Of a stretch of 64,000 nt of DNA, positions 27,452 to 35,781 are shown in pieces. The notes below the pieces were generated by a model. That model was given only the letters and a program-made list of their open reading frames with translations, made no database searches and was not told the origin of the DNA. The position numbers were made by a program, and so were the translations under genes. The stretch is from Verrucomicrobiota bacterium (GTDB taxonomy: Bacteria; Verrucomicrobiota; Verrucomicrobiia; Limisphaerales; J093): assembly GCA_022710935.1 (NCBI GenBank), contig JAKLFY010000002.1, forward strand, positions 111,376 through 175,375, in the 5' to 3' direction. Position 1 is the first letter of the stretch, and every line of letters starts with the position of its first letter.

Positions 27452-28723
27452 ATGCTGACCTCGGCGCGCCAGCTCGGATGGGTGAGCGCCACGGCCCTGG
27501 TCGTGGCGAACATGATCGGCACCGGCGTCTTCACCACCAGCGGTTTTCTGCTCAAAGATCTCGGATCGCCGTGGGCCGTCCTGGCGGTCTGGGCGGGCGG
27601 CGGCTTGCTCGCAGCCCTCGGCGCGCTCTGTTACGGCGCGCTGGCCCGCCGCATCCCCGAGTCGGGCGGCGAATACCTGTTTCTCTCGAAGACGCTGCAC
27701 CCGGCGGCCGGCTATGTCGCCGGGTGGATCTCGCTCTTTGTGGGCTTCTCGGCCCCACTCGCCGCGGTCGCTTACGGCTTCGGCCAATATGCGAAGCCGT
27801 GGCTCGGGGGCATCGACGCGAAACTGAGCGGGTCGATCCTTCTGGTCCTGTTCGCCTGCATCCATGCGGCGGATGTGCGCCGGGGCGCCTGGCTCCAGAA
27901 CTGGATCGTGGCGCTAAAGCTGGTTCTCCTGTTTGGCTTTGTCGCCCTCGCCCTCGACCGGATCGACGCGTTGCCGGCGGTGACTCGAGGCTCGGCCACG
28001 GTTCCGGCGTTTGCCGTCTCGCTCGTGTGGGTGTCGTTCAGCTACGCCGGATGGAACGCCGCGGTCTACCTGGGGGGCGAAGTGCGGGATCCCGAGCGCA
28101 CCCTGCCGCTGGCGATGCTCCTGGGCACGGCCATCGTCACGGCGCTTTACCTGGCCCTCAACGCGGTGTTCGTCTTCTCGACCGCTCCCGAGAAGCTGGC
28201 GGGGCAACTCGAGGTCGGGCGGATCGCCGCCGAGGCCCTGGGTGGGGTGCGCCTGGCCAACGTCGTCACCGCAGTCGTCTTGCTCGCCCTCGCCACATCC
28301 GCGTCCTCGCTGATCATGGCCGGGCCGCGGGTGTACGCCTGCATGGCCGCGGACGGCTCTCTTCCGCGGTTCCTGGCTCCGGCGGCGGGGCCGCCCCGCG
28401 CGGCCATTGGGCTGCAAGTCCTGCTGGCCCTGCTGCTGTTGTGGAGCTCGACCTACGAGAGGTTGCTGACCTACATCGGCTTCACTCTCAGTCTGAGCAC
28501 AGCGGCAACCGTCCTCGGGCTCGTGCGGCTCAAGATTCGGGAGGGAGCCGCCGTGCGAGTCGTCGGCTGGCCGTGGCTGCCGGGTTTCTTCATTGCCGCC
28601 GTGCTGGCGATCGCTGGGTTCACCATGATCGGTCAGCCGATCGCCAGCGGGCTGGGCCTGTTGACTCTGGCGGCCGGCTGGCTCGCCTGGTGGTTCTCGA
28701 CGCGGCGCATGAAGCACCCGTAA
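27452..28723 (+). CDS. APC-family amino acid permease
   Basis: A 423-aa membrane protein with about twelve hydrophobic helices. The first helix contains NMIGTGVFTTSGFLLKDLG, the unwound glycine-rich substrate site of the APC superfamily. VWVSFSYAGWNAAVYLGGEVRDPER near residue 200 is the typical helix 6 region. The substrate amino acid cannot be read from this. It follows the FAD oxidoreductase closely (46 bp) but is unlikely to be functionally tied to it. Six positive residues near the C-terminus fit a cytoplasmic end. Confidence 0.9.
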   Translation: MLTSARQLGWVSATALVVANMIGTGVFTTSGFLLKDLGSPWAVLAVWAGGGLLAALGALCYGALARRIPESGGEYLFLSKTLHPAAGYVAGWISLFVGFSAPLAAVAYGFGQYAKPWLGGIDAKLSGSILLVLFACIHAADVRRGAWLQNWIVALKLVLLFGFVALALDRIDALPAVTRGSATVPAFAVSLVWVSFSYAGWNAAVYLGGEVRDPERTLPLAMLLGTAIVTALYLALNAVFVFSTAPEKLAGQLEVGRIAAEALGGVRLANVVTAVVLLALATSASSLIMAGPRVYACMAADGSLPRFLAPAAGPPRAAIGLQVLLALLLLWSSTYERLLTYIGFTLSLSTAATVLGLVRLKIREGAAVRVVGWPWLPGFFIAAVLAIAGFTMIGQPIASGLGLLTLAAGWLAWWFSTRRMKHP

Positions 28724-28753
28724 CGGTCGTCCGATCCACGGTTGGAAATGGGT

Positions 28754-29749
28754 TCAACCCGGTTTGAGGACGATCTTCCCCGCCAACGTGCCGGCTCTGC
28801 CGATGGTATTTTGCTCCTGGAGGCGGTGGGCGGCAGCCGTTTCGGCCATGGGCATGACGCGGTCAATCCGCGGATTCAGCCGTCCGGCAACCATCCAATC
28901 GTTGAGATCATCCGCGCACTCGCGCTGTTCGTCCGGGTGGGCGCTGAACATCACGAAGCCGTGCAGCGAACAGCCGCGGACATAAAAGGGCCCGACAGGG
29001 AACTGCGGGCGGGCCTCGCGCCCGGCCATTAGAATCATCCGTCCCCGCGACGCAAGCGCTGTGACCACGCGGTCGAAGTTCGGTTCGCGGGCCGTCTCCC
29101 ACCAGACATTCACGCCTCCCGGGGCGATCTTCTTCACGGCGGAGTCGACCTCGACGGTTTTGTAATCGATGACGTGGTCGGCCCCCAGTTTGAGAGCGGC
29201 CTCGACCCGCTCGTGTCCGCCCACAGCGGCAATGACGCGGGCCCCGAGCAGTTTAGCGATCTGGACGACTGTCGAGCCGACGCCGCCACTGGCGCCGTTG
29301 ACCAGGACGGTCTCGCCGCGCTGGAGTCTGGCGTCCCGCACCAGACCGAGATGCGCGGTGATGCCTACCATGGCGATGGCCGCCGCCTGCTCATCGGAGA
29401 CCGTGGGGGGCATGGGATAAAGCCAGTTCTCATCGACCGAGACAAACTCGGCGAAGGTGCCCTGCCGTCCCAGAAGCCCCTGGTTGCTCCCCCAAACGCG
29501 GTCCCCAGGCTCGAAGCGGGTCACGTCCGGGCCGACGGCTTCGACCACGCCCGCCAAATCGCATCCGACGATGAACGGCGTGGGCAAATCCATCTGGACC
29601 AACCCGCTGCGGATGTACGTGTCAATCGGGTTGACCGCCACGGCGCGAATGCGCACCAGGGCGCGATTGCCCGTGGGTTGTGGCTCCGGCAAGTCACCGT
29701 ACTGGATCGATTCGGGCGGACCGGTCTGAGTGATGTAGGCGGCTTTCAT
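28754..29749 (-). CDS. NADPH:quinone oxidoreductase-like medium-chain dehydrogenase
   Basis: A 331-aa MDR protein without zinc ligands. The cofactor loop is GASGGVGSTVVQIAK, and the N-terminal AYITQTGPPESIQYGDLPEPQ and PFIVGCDLAGVVEAVGP fit the QOR/zeta-crystallin group. It would reduce quinones or enones with NADPH in the cytoplasm. The gene is convergent with the permease, with 30 bp between stop codons, and divergent from clpS. Confidence 0.88.
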   Translation of the reverse strand: MKAAYITQTGPPESIQYGDLPEPQPTGNRALVRIRAVAVNPIDTYIRSGLVQMDLPTPFIVGCDLAGVVEAVGPDVTRFEPGDRVWGSNQGLLGRQGTFAEFVSVDENWLYPMPPTVSDEQAAAIAMVGITAHLGLVRDARLQRGETVLVNGASGGVGSTVVQIAKLLGARVIAAVGGHERVEAALKLGADHVIDYKTVEVDSAVKKIAPGGVNVWWETAREPNFDRVVTALASRGRMILMAGREARPQFPVGPFYVRGCSLHGFVMFSAHPDEQRECADDLNDWMVAGRLNPRIDRVMPMAETAAAHRLQEQNTIGRAGTLAGKIVLKPG

Positions 29750-29912
29750 GGTTTGCCGATGCAGTCGAACTGATTGTACACGTTAAACAAGGCCAACTCT
29801 AGATCCATCGCCCGGATTTGCAACCCGCCGCTCTGAACGTTGTCAAACTGGGAATTGATCGAGGAGCAATCCGGCGTATTGAAACAGGGTCCGTCCGCAG
29901 CTATGTTGCGTC

Positions 29913-30224
29913 ATGCCATCGACCGGAACACCGGTGGTGATGCCGGATCTCGAACAGGATCAAGCGGTCAGGTCGAAAGACGCGCTCGATCCGGGCTACC
30001 TGGTGATTTGTTGGAACGATCCGGTGAACCTCATGACGTACGTGACCCACGTGTTTCAGATGGTGTTCGGCTGGCCGCGCCCGAAGGCGGAGCAGCACAT
30101 GCTGCAGGTGCACCGCCAGGGGAAGAGCGTGTTGATCCGCGAAACTCTCGAACGCGCCGAGTTCTACGTGCATCAACTCCACAAGTACAACCTCCACGCC
30201 ACCGTCGAACGCGACAAGGGATGA
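29913..30224 (+). CDS. clpS: ATP-dependent Clp protease adaptor ClpS
   Basis: A 103-aa protein. LVICWNDPVNLMTYVTHVF, AEQHMLQVHRQGKSV and AEFYVHQLHKYNLHATVE match ClpS along its whole core, including the Asn-Asp of the N-degron pocket and the histidine of the HxxG-like segment. ClpS delivers proteins with destabilising N-terminal residues to ClpAP/ClpCP. Its stop overlaps the next gene's start as ATGA, so the two are coupled. No clpA or clpP is in the window. An ATG nine codons downstream is an alternative start. Confidence 0.92.
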   Translation: MPSTGTPVVMPDLEQDQAVRSKDALDPGYLVICWNDPVNLMTYVTHVFQMVFGWPRPKAEQHMLQVHRQGKSVLIRETLERAEFYVHQLHKYNLHATVERDKG

Positions 30225-30682
30225 AACTGGTACGCACAGACGGCACCCTCTGCGTCTTCCGTTTGGGCCAGCGCGAGAGAGATCTGTTCACCCAGGTCCT
30301 GCGCCGTCACCCGCTGGTTCCCGCCGGCTACCATCGCTTCACGCGCGCGGGCGCGACCGCGGACGATCCGGCCAACCAGGCGCTGTTGGACGAGGCCATG
30401 GCGGGGCACCGCGCCGAGCACCAGGAGCAGGTGGAAGGTCTGCTGAACGATCCGTCACGCCTGGCCTCCGATGAAAGAGGCTGTCGGCTGACCCTGAGCC
30501 GAGAAGACATGGAATGGCTGCTGCAGGTGCTCAATGACGTGCGCGTCGGAAGCTGGCTCAAAGCCGGCCGCCCGGATCCGGATGGGAAAACCACTCCGAA
30601 AATCACGGCGGCCAACGCCATGTTCTTCGCCTTGATCGAAGCGGCTGGGCACTTCGAGGCCGCACTTCTCGATGCGCTGTGA
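30221..30682 (+). CDS. DUF2017-like protein coupled to clpS
   Basis: A 153-aa soluble protein. The segment SREDMEWLLQVLNDVRVGSWL resembles the conserved WL-x3-ND-[LV]R core of DUF2017, a family best known directly after clpS in actinobacteria. Its ATG overlaps the clpS stop by four bases, so equal expression is expected. I see no catalytic motif, and the helical composition suggests a binding partner. A role in the N-degron pathway is inference from the repeated gene neighbourhood. Confidence 0.7.
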   Translation: MKLVRTDGTLCVFRLGQRERDLFTQVLRRHPLVPAGYHRFTRAGATADDPANQALLDEAMAGHRAEHQEQVEGLLNDPSRLASDERGCRLTLSREDMEWLLQVLNDVRVGSWLKAGRPDPDGKTTPKITAANAMFFALIEAAGHFEAALLDAL

Positions 30683-30689
30683 CTCATGG

Positions 30690-30717
30690 GGCCCGCCTGG
30701 TCTCCCACCGGCGGGCC
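30690..30717. terminator. Bidirectional hairpin between convergent genes
   Basis: GGCCCGCC (30690-30697) pairs perfectly with GGCGGGCC (30710-30717) across a 12-nt loop. It fills the 44-bp gap between the convergent DUF2017-like and thioesterase genes. No T-run follows on either strand. Confidence 0.6.
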
Positions 30718-30726
30718 GATAGCCGG

Positions 30727-31125
30727 TCAGCCGGGGATCTTGTCCTGTTTGCGGTAAACCATGCCCTGGAAGATGGCGATGAGTTCGCTCTGATCGTTCT
30801 TGACCTCGACCAGATAGGTGCCGGTCTTGTAGTTCCGGGCCAGCTCGCGCGCCTCGGCGGTCAGGGTGCCCGTGCTCGAGGCTTTGAGGAACGAGATGCT
30901 GGCGTTGATCGCGACCGCCACCGTGCCATGGGAATTGGACGCAGCCGCAAAAACAAAGTCGGCCAGCGTGAAAATCGCGCCGCCGTGCGTCATATCGAGC
31001 CCGTTCCAGTGCGTGGGACGCAGGGGCATCCGGGCCGTTGCGTGCCCAGGCTCGAGCCTGAGCAGTTCGATCCCGGCGAGTTTCGCGTACTGATCCCGTT
31101 CGAAGAATCGTCTGACTGTTTCCAT
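30727..31125 (-). CDS. PaaI-type hotdog thioesterase
   Basis: A 132-aa protein of the hotdog fold. GLDMTHGGAIFTLADFVFA holds the HGG motif and the downstream acidic residue of the PaaI/YdiI group, which hydrolyse aromatic or acyl-CoA thioesters in the cytoplasm. FLKASSTGTLTAEARELARNYKTG is the typical second strand region. I chose the ATG at 31125 because the family normally starts about 20 residues before the conserved G-[IV]-E segment; the upstream extension to 31335 covers a palindromic repeat and is not protein-like. Confidence 0.88.
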   Translation of the reverse strand: METVRRFFERDQYAKLAGIELLRLEPGHATARMPLRPTHWNGLDMTHGGAIFTLADFVFAAASNSHGTVAVAINASISFLKASSTGTLTAEARELARNYKTGTYLVEVKNDQSELIAIFQGMVYRKQDKIPG

Positions 31126-31296
31126 GGTCGGTCGCAACACCGGCGCATCGGGCGCGCGGGGCACCCCTGTCTCTAATCCAATCATGCCTTCGAGTCGAGT
31201 CTGAAGGTGGTCCCCGCCGGGATCGCGGCGCATCGGGCTGTTGTCGTTGTTCTGGCGCCCGGTGAGGGAACGGGGCCAAATGGCGACTCCCGGTGT

Positions 31297-31318
31297 AGGC
31301 CGCGTGCCCCCACGCGGC
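31297..31318. repeat. REP-like palindrome, copy 2
   Basis: This palindrome matches the reverse complement of 10218-10239 at 21 of 22 bases. It lies 172 bp upstream of the thioesterase start. Confidence 0.7.
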
Positions 31319-31418
31319 GCAACCTCGATTTCCACCGATAACCTGCAGATGCACCGTCCGGATCAGGTCAAGCGCGGAGCCGATGTCATCGAAAGGTGCA
31401 TCCATGCGCGCTAGCAAA

Positions 31419-31577
31419 GCAAAACCGCGCCGTGCTGGAGTGAGGGACGAAGGCAACGGGGTGTCGGTTTGCGACTGCGTCTTCCTGCGCGGCCAGACCC
31501 TGATTCTTCCCTGTCCCGGCGCGGTTTTGCCACAGCCCGGATTTCGTTGTCGTCTTCCCGGCAGTGAGAAATCCGGG
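31419..31577. repeat. Structured non-coding segment with two inverted repeats
   Basis: A perfect 13-bp inverted repeat (31419-31431, 31518-31530) encloses 86 bp. Directly beyond it, 31536-31545 pairs perfectly with 31568-31577. The two stems lie side by side and could form in one RNA or as cruciform DNA. Confidence 0.6.
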
Positions 31578-31594
31578 TTCGAGCCCCACGGAGG

Positions 31595-33847
31595 TCAGGG
31601 GGACTCGGGGGGAGTGAGTAGCGCGCGGTAGTTGAACCGGTCGTTTGGCGCAACGTCCCCATTGAGAGTCAAATCGCTCCAGTCGCCGCTCTGGCGGATG
31701 CCGTCCGCCCACTTGAAGTCGAGCCGGACCGGCGGCTTGCGCAGGCCCAGCGCAGACCACGAAACAGCCAGTTCGAGGTCGGCGCCCGCCGCGCGGAATG
31801 GCGCCGTGCCGGCCGGGGTCCATGCGTAGCGCCCCTCGACATTGCGTTCGAGTGAAGCCTCGTTTGGATTCCGCCGCGAACGGTTCACGACGAAGTCGTA
31901 CCCCAGCCAGCCGGTCGCCGCGTCGGCGTCCACGTCGATGAACAGCAGCATCCAATCGGCGTCGCGCGCGGGCGTGATCGGCTCGCGGGCGCGGACGTGG
32001 AAATAGGCGCGGTCGGGATCGAAGCTGACCCGGGCGGCGATCAGGTCGTTGCGTCCGGTGCGGTTGGTGTAGGTGACGCTCGGATCCCAGCCGCGGTGTT
32101 CCCGCCGCGCGGGATCGCCGACGGTGTCCCGGAACTCGGGCGCAACGTCGGCCCAATCGCCGAATTCGCCGTCGATGCGAATCGGCTGCGGTCGGACCGG
32201 TGTGAGGGCGCGGGCGCCCTTATAACGGCGGACGTACCCCGCCATCTGGTAGTAGTAGTCGTCGCCGTGACCACCCCGCATCGGCTCGATATCGCGGCTG
32301 TGCTCCTGATCGAACTGGTCGACGAACATGACCGGCAGACGGACACCGTTGAATTCCTTGAAGCGCCCCGCAATCCACTCGTTCCAGCCGGTGATGAAGA
32401 TGAATCGAGGGTCCTCCTTCAGGGCGCGTTCCCACTGCTCGGTCACGTTGAGGCCCCAGCGCACCGCGTCCCGCCGGGTGGCGGTGGCGCCCTGATGATA
32501 GCTCCGCCCGCGCGCCCCCGGCTCGCTCATGGTGGCGAGGCGATTGCCGACGGCATTCTGTCCGACGCCCACGGACATCTGTTCCTTCTCGCCGCGGGCG
32601 TTGGCGAACACATGCTGCGGATAGACCTCGAGCCAGCTCCACATGTCCGCCCGGGTCGGCCCCTGGAAGTAGTCCGGCTGCGGCTTGCGAAAGGTGAAGA
32701 ACTCGCGGATCCGGGCCGCCTCGCCGTCGGCGTGCACGAAACGGAGCGTGCGGTCTCCGGGCACCGGCTTTCCGTCCGCGAACGCCTCGCCGTCCGCAAA
32801 GGTGTCGTCGGTGTGGCTCCACCACCCGATGCGCCCTTCGGGTTCGGAGGCCTCGATCCAGTAGGAACCCGGCGGCTGGGCGGAGGGGAGCGGGAGGACC
32901 AGCCAGGCATTGTCCGGCACACGTTCGAACCGGCGGCTGGCAACGCGATCGCCCAGCGGTCCATCGCGCCGCAGCGTCAGCGTCACCGCGCTGTTGGTGG
33001 CGCCCCACGTGGGGAAACGCCCGCTCACTGCCTGGATGGGGCGATCGACCCGGAGCGATTGTGCGAGCGTGTGGCCGGGATCGAGCGGCGCCGGCGTGTT
33101 CTGCTTGGCGTTCTCGCCCCGGTCGGAAATCAGGTCCGGATCCGCCAGGATGAGCGGCTTGCCGTCCCAGTAGAACCAGAGTTCGGGCGCGAGTCCGGGA
33201 GCGTAGAGATCGCGCCAGAGCTCGCGCACGACTTTGGGCGGATCCCAAAACGGGGTGAGGAAGGCCACCTGGGGGGTGCGGTTGCCGAGGGCGCGCATCT
33301 CCGACCACACTCGCAGCAGCGCGCGGTACCAATCGCGGTAGGTGATCTGGTTGGTGACGTCGAAGATCACGACATCGATCCCGGCATCGGCAAGCATTTG
33401 GGCGTGTTTGCGCAGGACGCCCTCGTCGTTGGTCAGGTAGTAGCCGAAGATCGATTCCCCCCAATGATGCGGGGCGTGCAGCGGGCCCCAGAGCGGGCTG
33501 TCCGGCTTGAGCATCGCGCCGGGATCCTGTTCGAGGATGCGCGTGACGTCGTATGGCCCGCCCTGGATGTGCTGGCCGTGCCAGAGAAAGTAGAAGATGC
33601 CCACCGTGCGATCGGGCCGAGGCGGGCCGACCTCGGCACGGGCGGGCACGGCGCGTCCCAGCGCATCGGTGGCCACCCAGGTGTCGCTGAACAGATCGCG
33701 AAAAGGCTCCTGTTTCTCGCCCGCGGAACCCGCTTCCCGCGGCAAGTCCGTCGCGCCGCGCGCGCCGTCAGCCGGGCCGCCTGTGCAGGAAATGCCGCCC
33801 AACAAGCAGCCCGTCAGAACCATCGAGAGAAATCGTGTCCGGAACAT
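31595..33847 (-). CDS. GH99/GH71-like (WbsX-like) lipoprotein with C-terminal CBM9-like domain
   Basis: A 750-aa exported protein. The hydrophobic N-terminus ends in LTGC or GISC, so it is probably a lipoprotein. The central region has VGIFYFLWHGQH, AGIDVVIFDVTNQ and FIFITGWNEWIAG, the pattern of GH99-like/WbsX TIM-barrel proteins that act on extracellular polysaccharides. From about residue 545 a beta-rich domain (IRIDGEFGDWADVAPEFRD and LLFIDVDADAATGW) resembles CBM9/DOMON. Substrate is unknown. The gene's middle part also contains a sugar-binding-like stretch. It is the window's clearest candidate glycan-degrading enzyme. Confidence 0.8.
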   Translation of the reverse strand: MFRTRFLSMVLTGCLLGGISCTGGPADGARGATDLPREAGSAGEKQEPFRDLFSDTWVATDALGRAVPARAEVGPPRPDRTVGIFYFLWHGQHIQGGPYDVTRILEQDPGAMLKPDSPLWGPLHAPHHWGESIFGYYLTNDEGVLRKHAQMLADAGIDVVIFDVTNQITYRDWYRALLRVWSEMRALGNRTPQVAFLTPFWDPPKVVRELWRDLYAPGLAPELWFYWDGKPLILADPDLISDRGENAKQNTPAPLDPGHTLAQSLRVDRPIQAVSGRFPTWGATNSAVTLTLRRDGPLGDRVASRRFERVPDNAWLVLPLPSAQPPGSYWIEASEPEGRIGWWSHTDDTFADGEAFADGKPVPGDRTLRFVHADGEAARIREFFTFRKPQPDYFQGPTRADMWSWLEVYPQHVFANARGEKEQMSVGVGQNAVGNRLATMSEPGARGRSYHQGATATRRDAVRWGLNVTEQWERALKEDPRFIFITGWNEWIAGRFKEFNGVRLPVMFVDQFDQEHSRDIEPMRGGHGDDYYYQMAGYVRRYKGARALTPVRPQPIRIDGEFGDWADVAPEFRDTVGDPARREHRGWDPSVTYTNRTGRNDLIAARVSFDPDRAYFHVRAREPITPARDADWMLLFIDVDADAATGWLGYDFVVNRSRRNPNEASLERNVEGRYAWTPAGTAPFRAAGADLELAVSWSALGLRKPPVRLDFKWADGIRQSGDWSDLTLNGDVAPNDRFNYRALLTPPESP

Positions 33848-33883
33848 GCGCGCAAGGTAGGTGCCAGCGCGGCCCGCTCAAGG

Positions 33884-34474
33884 CTAAACTCCAGGAAACG
33901 GCGCCACGCCCAGGGTCGTGTAGCGGGCGCCCGCGGGATCCAGTTCGCTGCGGATGAGATGAACGGCCGTCGCGGTCCAGGAACCCACGAGGTCGTTCTC
34001 GATCTGGTCCCAGCGCGCGTTCGGGGGCGGTGCTGCTTGCCGTTCCCGGTCGCCCCCAATGCGTCCGAGGGTCAGGTGCGGTTGAAATGAGCGGGTGTCT
34101 CGGTGGTCGCCGAATGCTGCCGTGGCGGATTGGATCCGCTGTTCGAGACGTTCCAGCGGTTCGAGATCGCCCGTGACACCAGCCCACAGGACTCGAGGCC
34201 GGCGTGTGTTGGGAAACGCGCCCAAGCCGGCGATCGCGAGCGACAGCGGGCGGGTGCCGGCGCACGCAACGCGCAGGGCCTCAGTCAGGGCAGGGGCTTC
34301 TTCGGACGGCACGTTGCCGTAAAAACGCAGGGTCAGATGGAGCTGTTCGCGCCGCACCCAGCGGACCGATCGGGCGGGCCAGTGGGAATCGAGAATGCGC
34401 TGAAGCGAGACCAGGCGGTCAACAAGCGCTTCGGGGAGCGTCAGCGCGGCGAACAGGCGCAGCGCACTCTCCAT
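33884..34474 (-). CDS. thpR: RNA 2',3'-cyclic phosphodiesterase (ThpR/LigT)
   Basis: A 196-aa 2H-phosphoesterase with the two tetrapeptide motifs HLTLRF and HLTLGR, separated by the usual ~85 residues. Such enzymes open 2',3'-cyclic phosphates or ligate tRNA halves. LRLFAALTLPEALVDRL is the normal N-terminus, so I use the ATG at 34474. An upstream extension would run through the palindromic element at 34487-34543. It is 36 bp downstream-adjacent to the GH99-like gene start on the same strand. Confidence 0.92.
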   Translation of the reverse strand: MESALRLFAALTLPEALVDRLVSLQRILDSHWPARSVRWVRREQLHLTLRFYGNVPSEEAPALTEALRVACAGTRPLSLAIAGLGAFPNTRRPRVLWAGVTGDLEPLERLEQRIQSATAAFGDHRDTRSFQPHLTLGRIGGDRERQAAPPPNARWDQIENDLVGSWTATAVHLIRSELDPAGARYTTLGVAPFPGV

Positions 34475-34486
34475 GAACCTCGATTG

Positions 34487-34543
34487 GGTAGGGCGGCCAG
34501 TCCCCTGGCCGCCGTCGGCGCGCAGAGGACTGCGCGCCCTACC
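34487..34543. repeat. Cloverleaf-like palindromic element
   Basis: An 8-bp outer stem (34487-34494 with 34536-34543) encloses two separate 8-bp hairpins, GGCGGCCA/TGGCCGCC and GCGCGCAG/CTGCGCGC. The element is 13 bp from the thpR start, so it would lie in the thpR 5' UTR. Confidence 0.8.
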
Positions 34544-34641
34544 TGCGGCGCTCCGGTTCATGGTCCTCGTGCGCATGAAACTCTGGAATGACAACAGTCT
34601 CCACTGACATCGAGGCACGCCAGTGCGCCCGGCGCTCGCCA

Positions 34642-35586
34642 CTACGGCAGCCTCTGTCCATAAGCCGCCTCGAACAGCCGATACCATTCCTCGCGGGTCA
34701 GTTCGATGTCGTCCGCATTGGCCGCGAGCGCGATCCGTTCCGGATTGGTCGTGCCGACGATTGGGATAATCCCGGAGGGATGGCGGAGCAGCCAGGCGAT
34801 GGCGATCTGGCTGCGATCGGCGCCCCGTTCGCGGGCCATCAGATCCATGGCGTCATGCACCTTCTGCCTGTGCGCGTGGTCGTTGTCCTGCATGCTCACG
34901 CGCGCCCCTGTGCCCAAACGTCCGCCCGCGAGCGGGCTCCAGGCGATCGGCGTCATGCCTGTCAGGATGCAGTGATCGAGCGTGCCATCGAGGAACGGGG
35001 CGATCTGGGCGAGGCTGATTTCGATCTGGTTGGCGATCAGGGGCATGGGGCAGGCCGATTGGAGGGCCGTGACCTGCGAAGGGCGGAAATTGCTCACGCC
35101 GAACTCGCGCACCTTGCCTTGCTCTTTCAACTGACTGAAGGCCGAGGCGACCTCCGCGGGGTCGCACAGGAAGTCGGGGCGGTGGAGTTGATACAGATCG
35201 ATTGTCTCGATCCCCATGCGTTCGAGCGATTCGTCGCACGAACGCAGGATGTGCTCCTTCGAGACATCGTACCGATGCGGCGCATTGGGCTCGGGCTGGC
35301 CCGCCTTGCGAATGCCGCACTTGGTGGCGACCAACACCTTGTCCCGCATGCCGGCCACGTCCTTGAGCGCCGAACCGAAGATGCGTTCGGACGCGCCGTC
35401 GCTGTAGATGTCGGCCAGATCGAACAGGGTGAATCCGGCCTCGAACGCGGCGATGACCGCGGCCTTGCCGCGCTCCTCCCGCTCGGGGGTGACCTGGACG
35501 GTCTCGCTCGGGCTGGCCAGGCGCCAGCCGCCGTAGGCCAGGCGCGAAGATTGCAGGGCGCTCTTTCCAAGAGGAACAGTCTTCAT
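34642..35586 (-). CDS. Aldo/keto reductase
   Basis: A 314-aa TIM-barrel oxidoreductase of the YdhF-like AKR type. The catalytic tetrad is visible: D and Y in LFDLADIYSDG, K in VATKCG and H in LYQLHRPD. The NADPH-binding C-terminus has GIIPIVGTTNPERI. It would reduce aldehydes or ketones; the substrate is unknown. The ATG at 35586 gives the conventional MKTVPLGKS start. Confidence 0.9.
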   Translation of the reverse strand: MKTVPLGKSALQSSRLAYGGWRLASPSETVQVTPEREERGKAAVIAAFEAGFTLFDLADIYSDGASERIFGSALKDVAGMRDKVLVATKCGIRKAGQPEPNAPHRYDVSKEHILRSCDESLERMGIETIDLYQLHRPDFLCDPAEVASAFSQLKEQGKVREFGVSNFRPSQVTALQSACPMPLIANQIEISLAQIAPFLDGTLDHCILTGMTPIAWSPLAGGRLGTGARVSMQDNDHAHRQKVHDAMDLMARERGADRSQIAIAWLLRHPSGIIPIVGTTNPERIALAANADDIELTREEWYRLFEAAYGQRLP

Positions 35587-35781
35587 AGATGTATGCGATG
35601 CAGTGTAGCGAGCCTGGCCCGGCCATAGGAAGCGTTTTCGGCCTCGGCCGCCTGTTGACACCCACACTCTCCTCATCTAAACAGTCCCCGTGTGGTCCTT
35701 CCCGCCCCAGTTGGTTCCGCGTGATGAAGCTTCGATGACGCCGTTGGACGTGCCGGTGGTCCGCCACGATGCGCGCCTCTC

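Larger units (their letters stand above)
31126..31594. other. 469-bp gene-free interval with several inverted repeats
   Basis: No convincing ORF is present. It carries a REP-like palindrome (31297-31318), a 13-bp inverted repeat (31419-31431 with 31518-31530) and a 10-bp hairpin (31536-31545 with 31568-31577). The last is only 18 bp from the stop of the GH99-like gene on the minus strand and could be its terminator. Confidence 0.7.

Noticed and set aside
30727..31335. A longer thioesterase starting at 31335
   Set aside because: The extension includes a REP-like palindrome and lacks resemblance to hotdog proteins.
31565..31600. A tRNA-like T arm (GGGTTCGAGCCCC)
   Set aside because: No acceptor, D or anticodon stem can be drawn around it, and its bases belong to a longer hairpin with 31536-31545.
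33884..34687. A longer thpR starting at 34687
   Set aside because: The extra 71 codons run through a palindromic element and do not resemble the family; the ATG at 34474 gives the known N-terminus.
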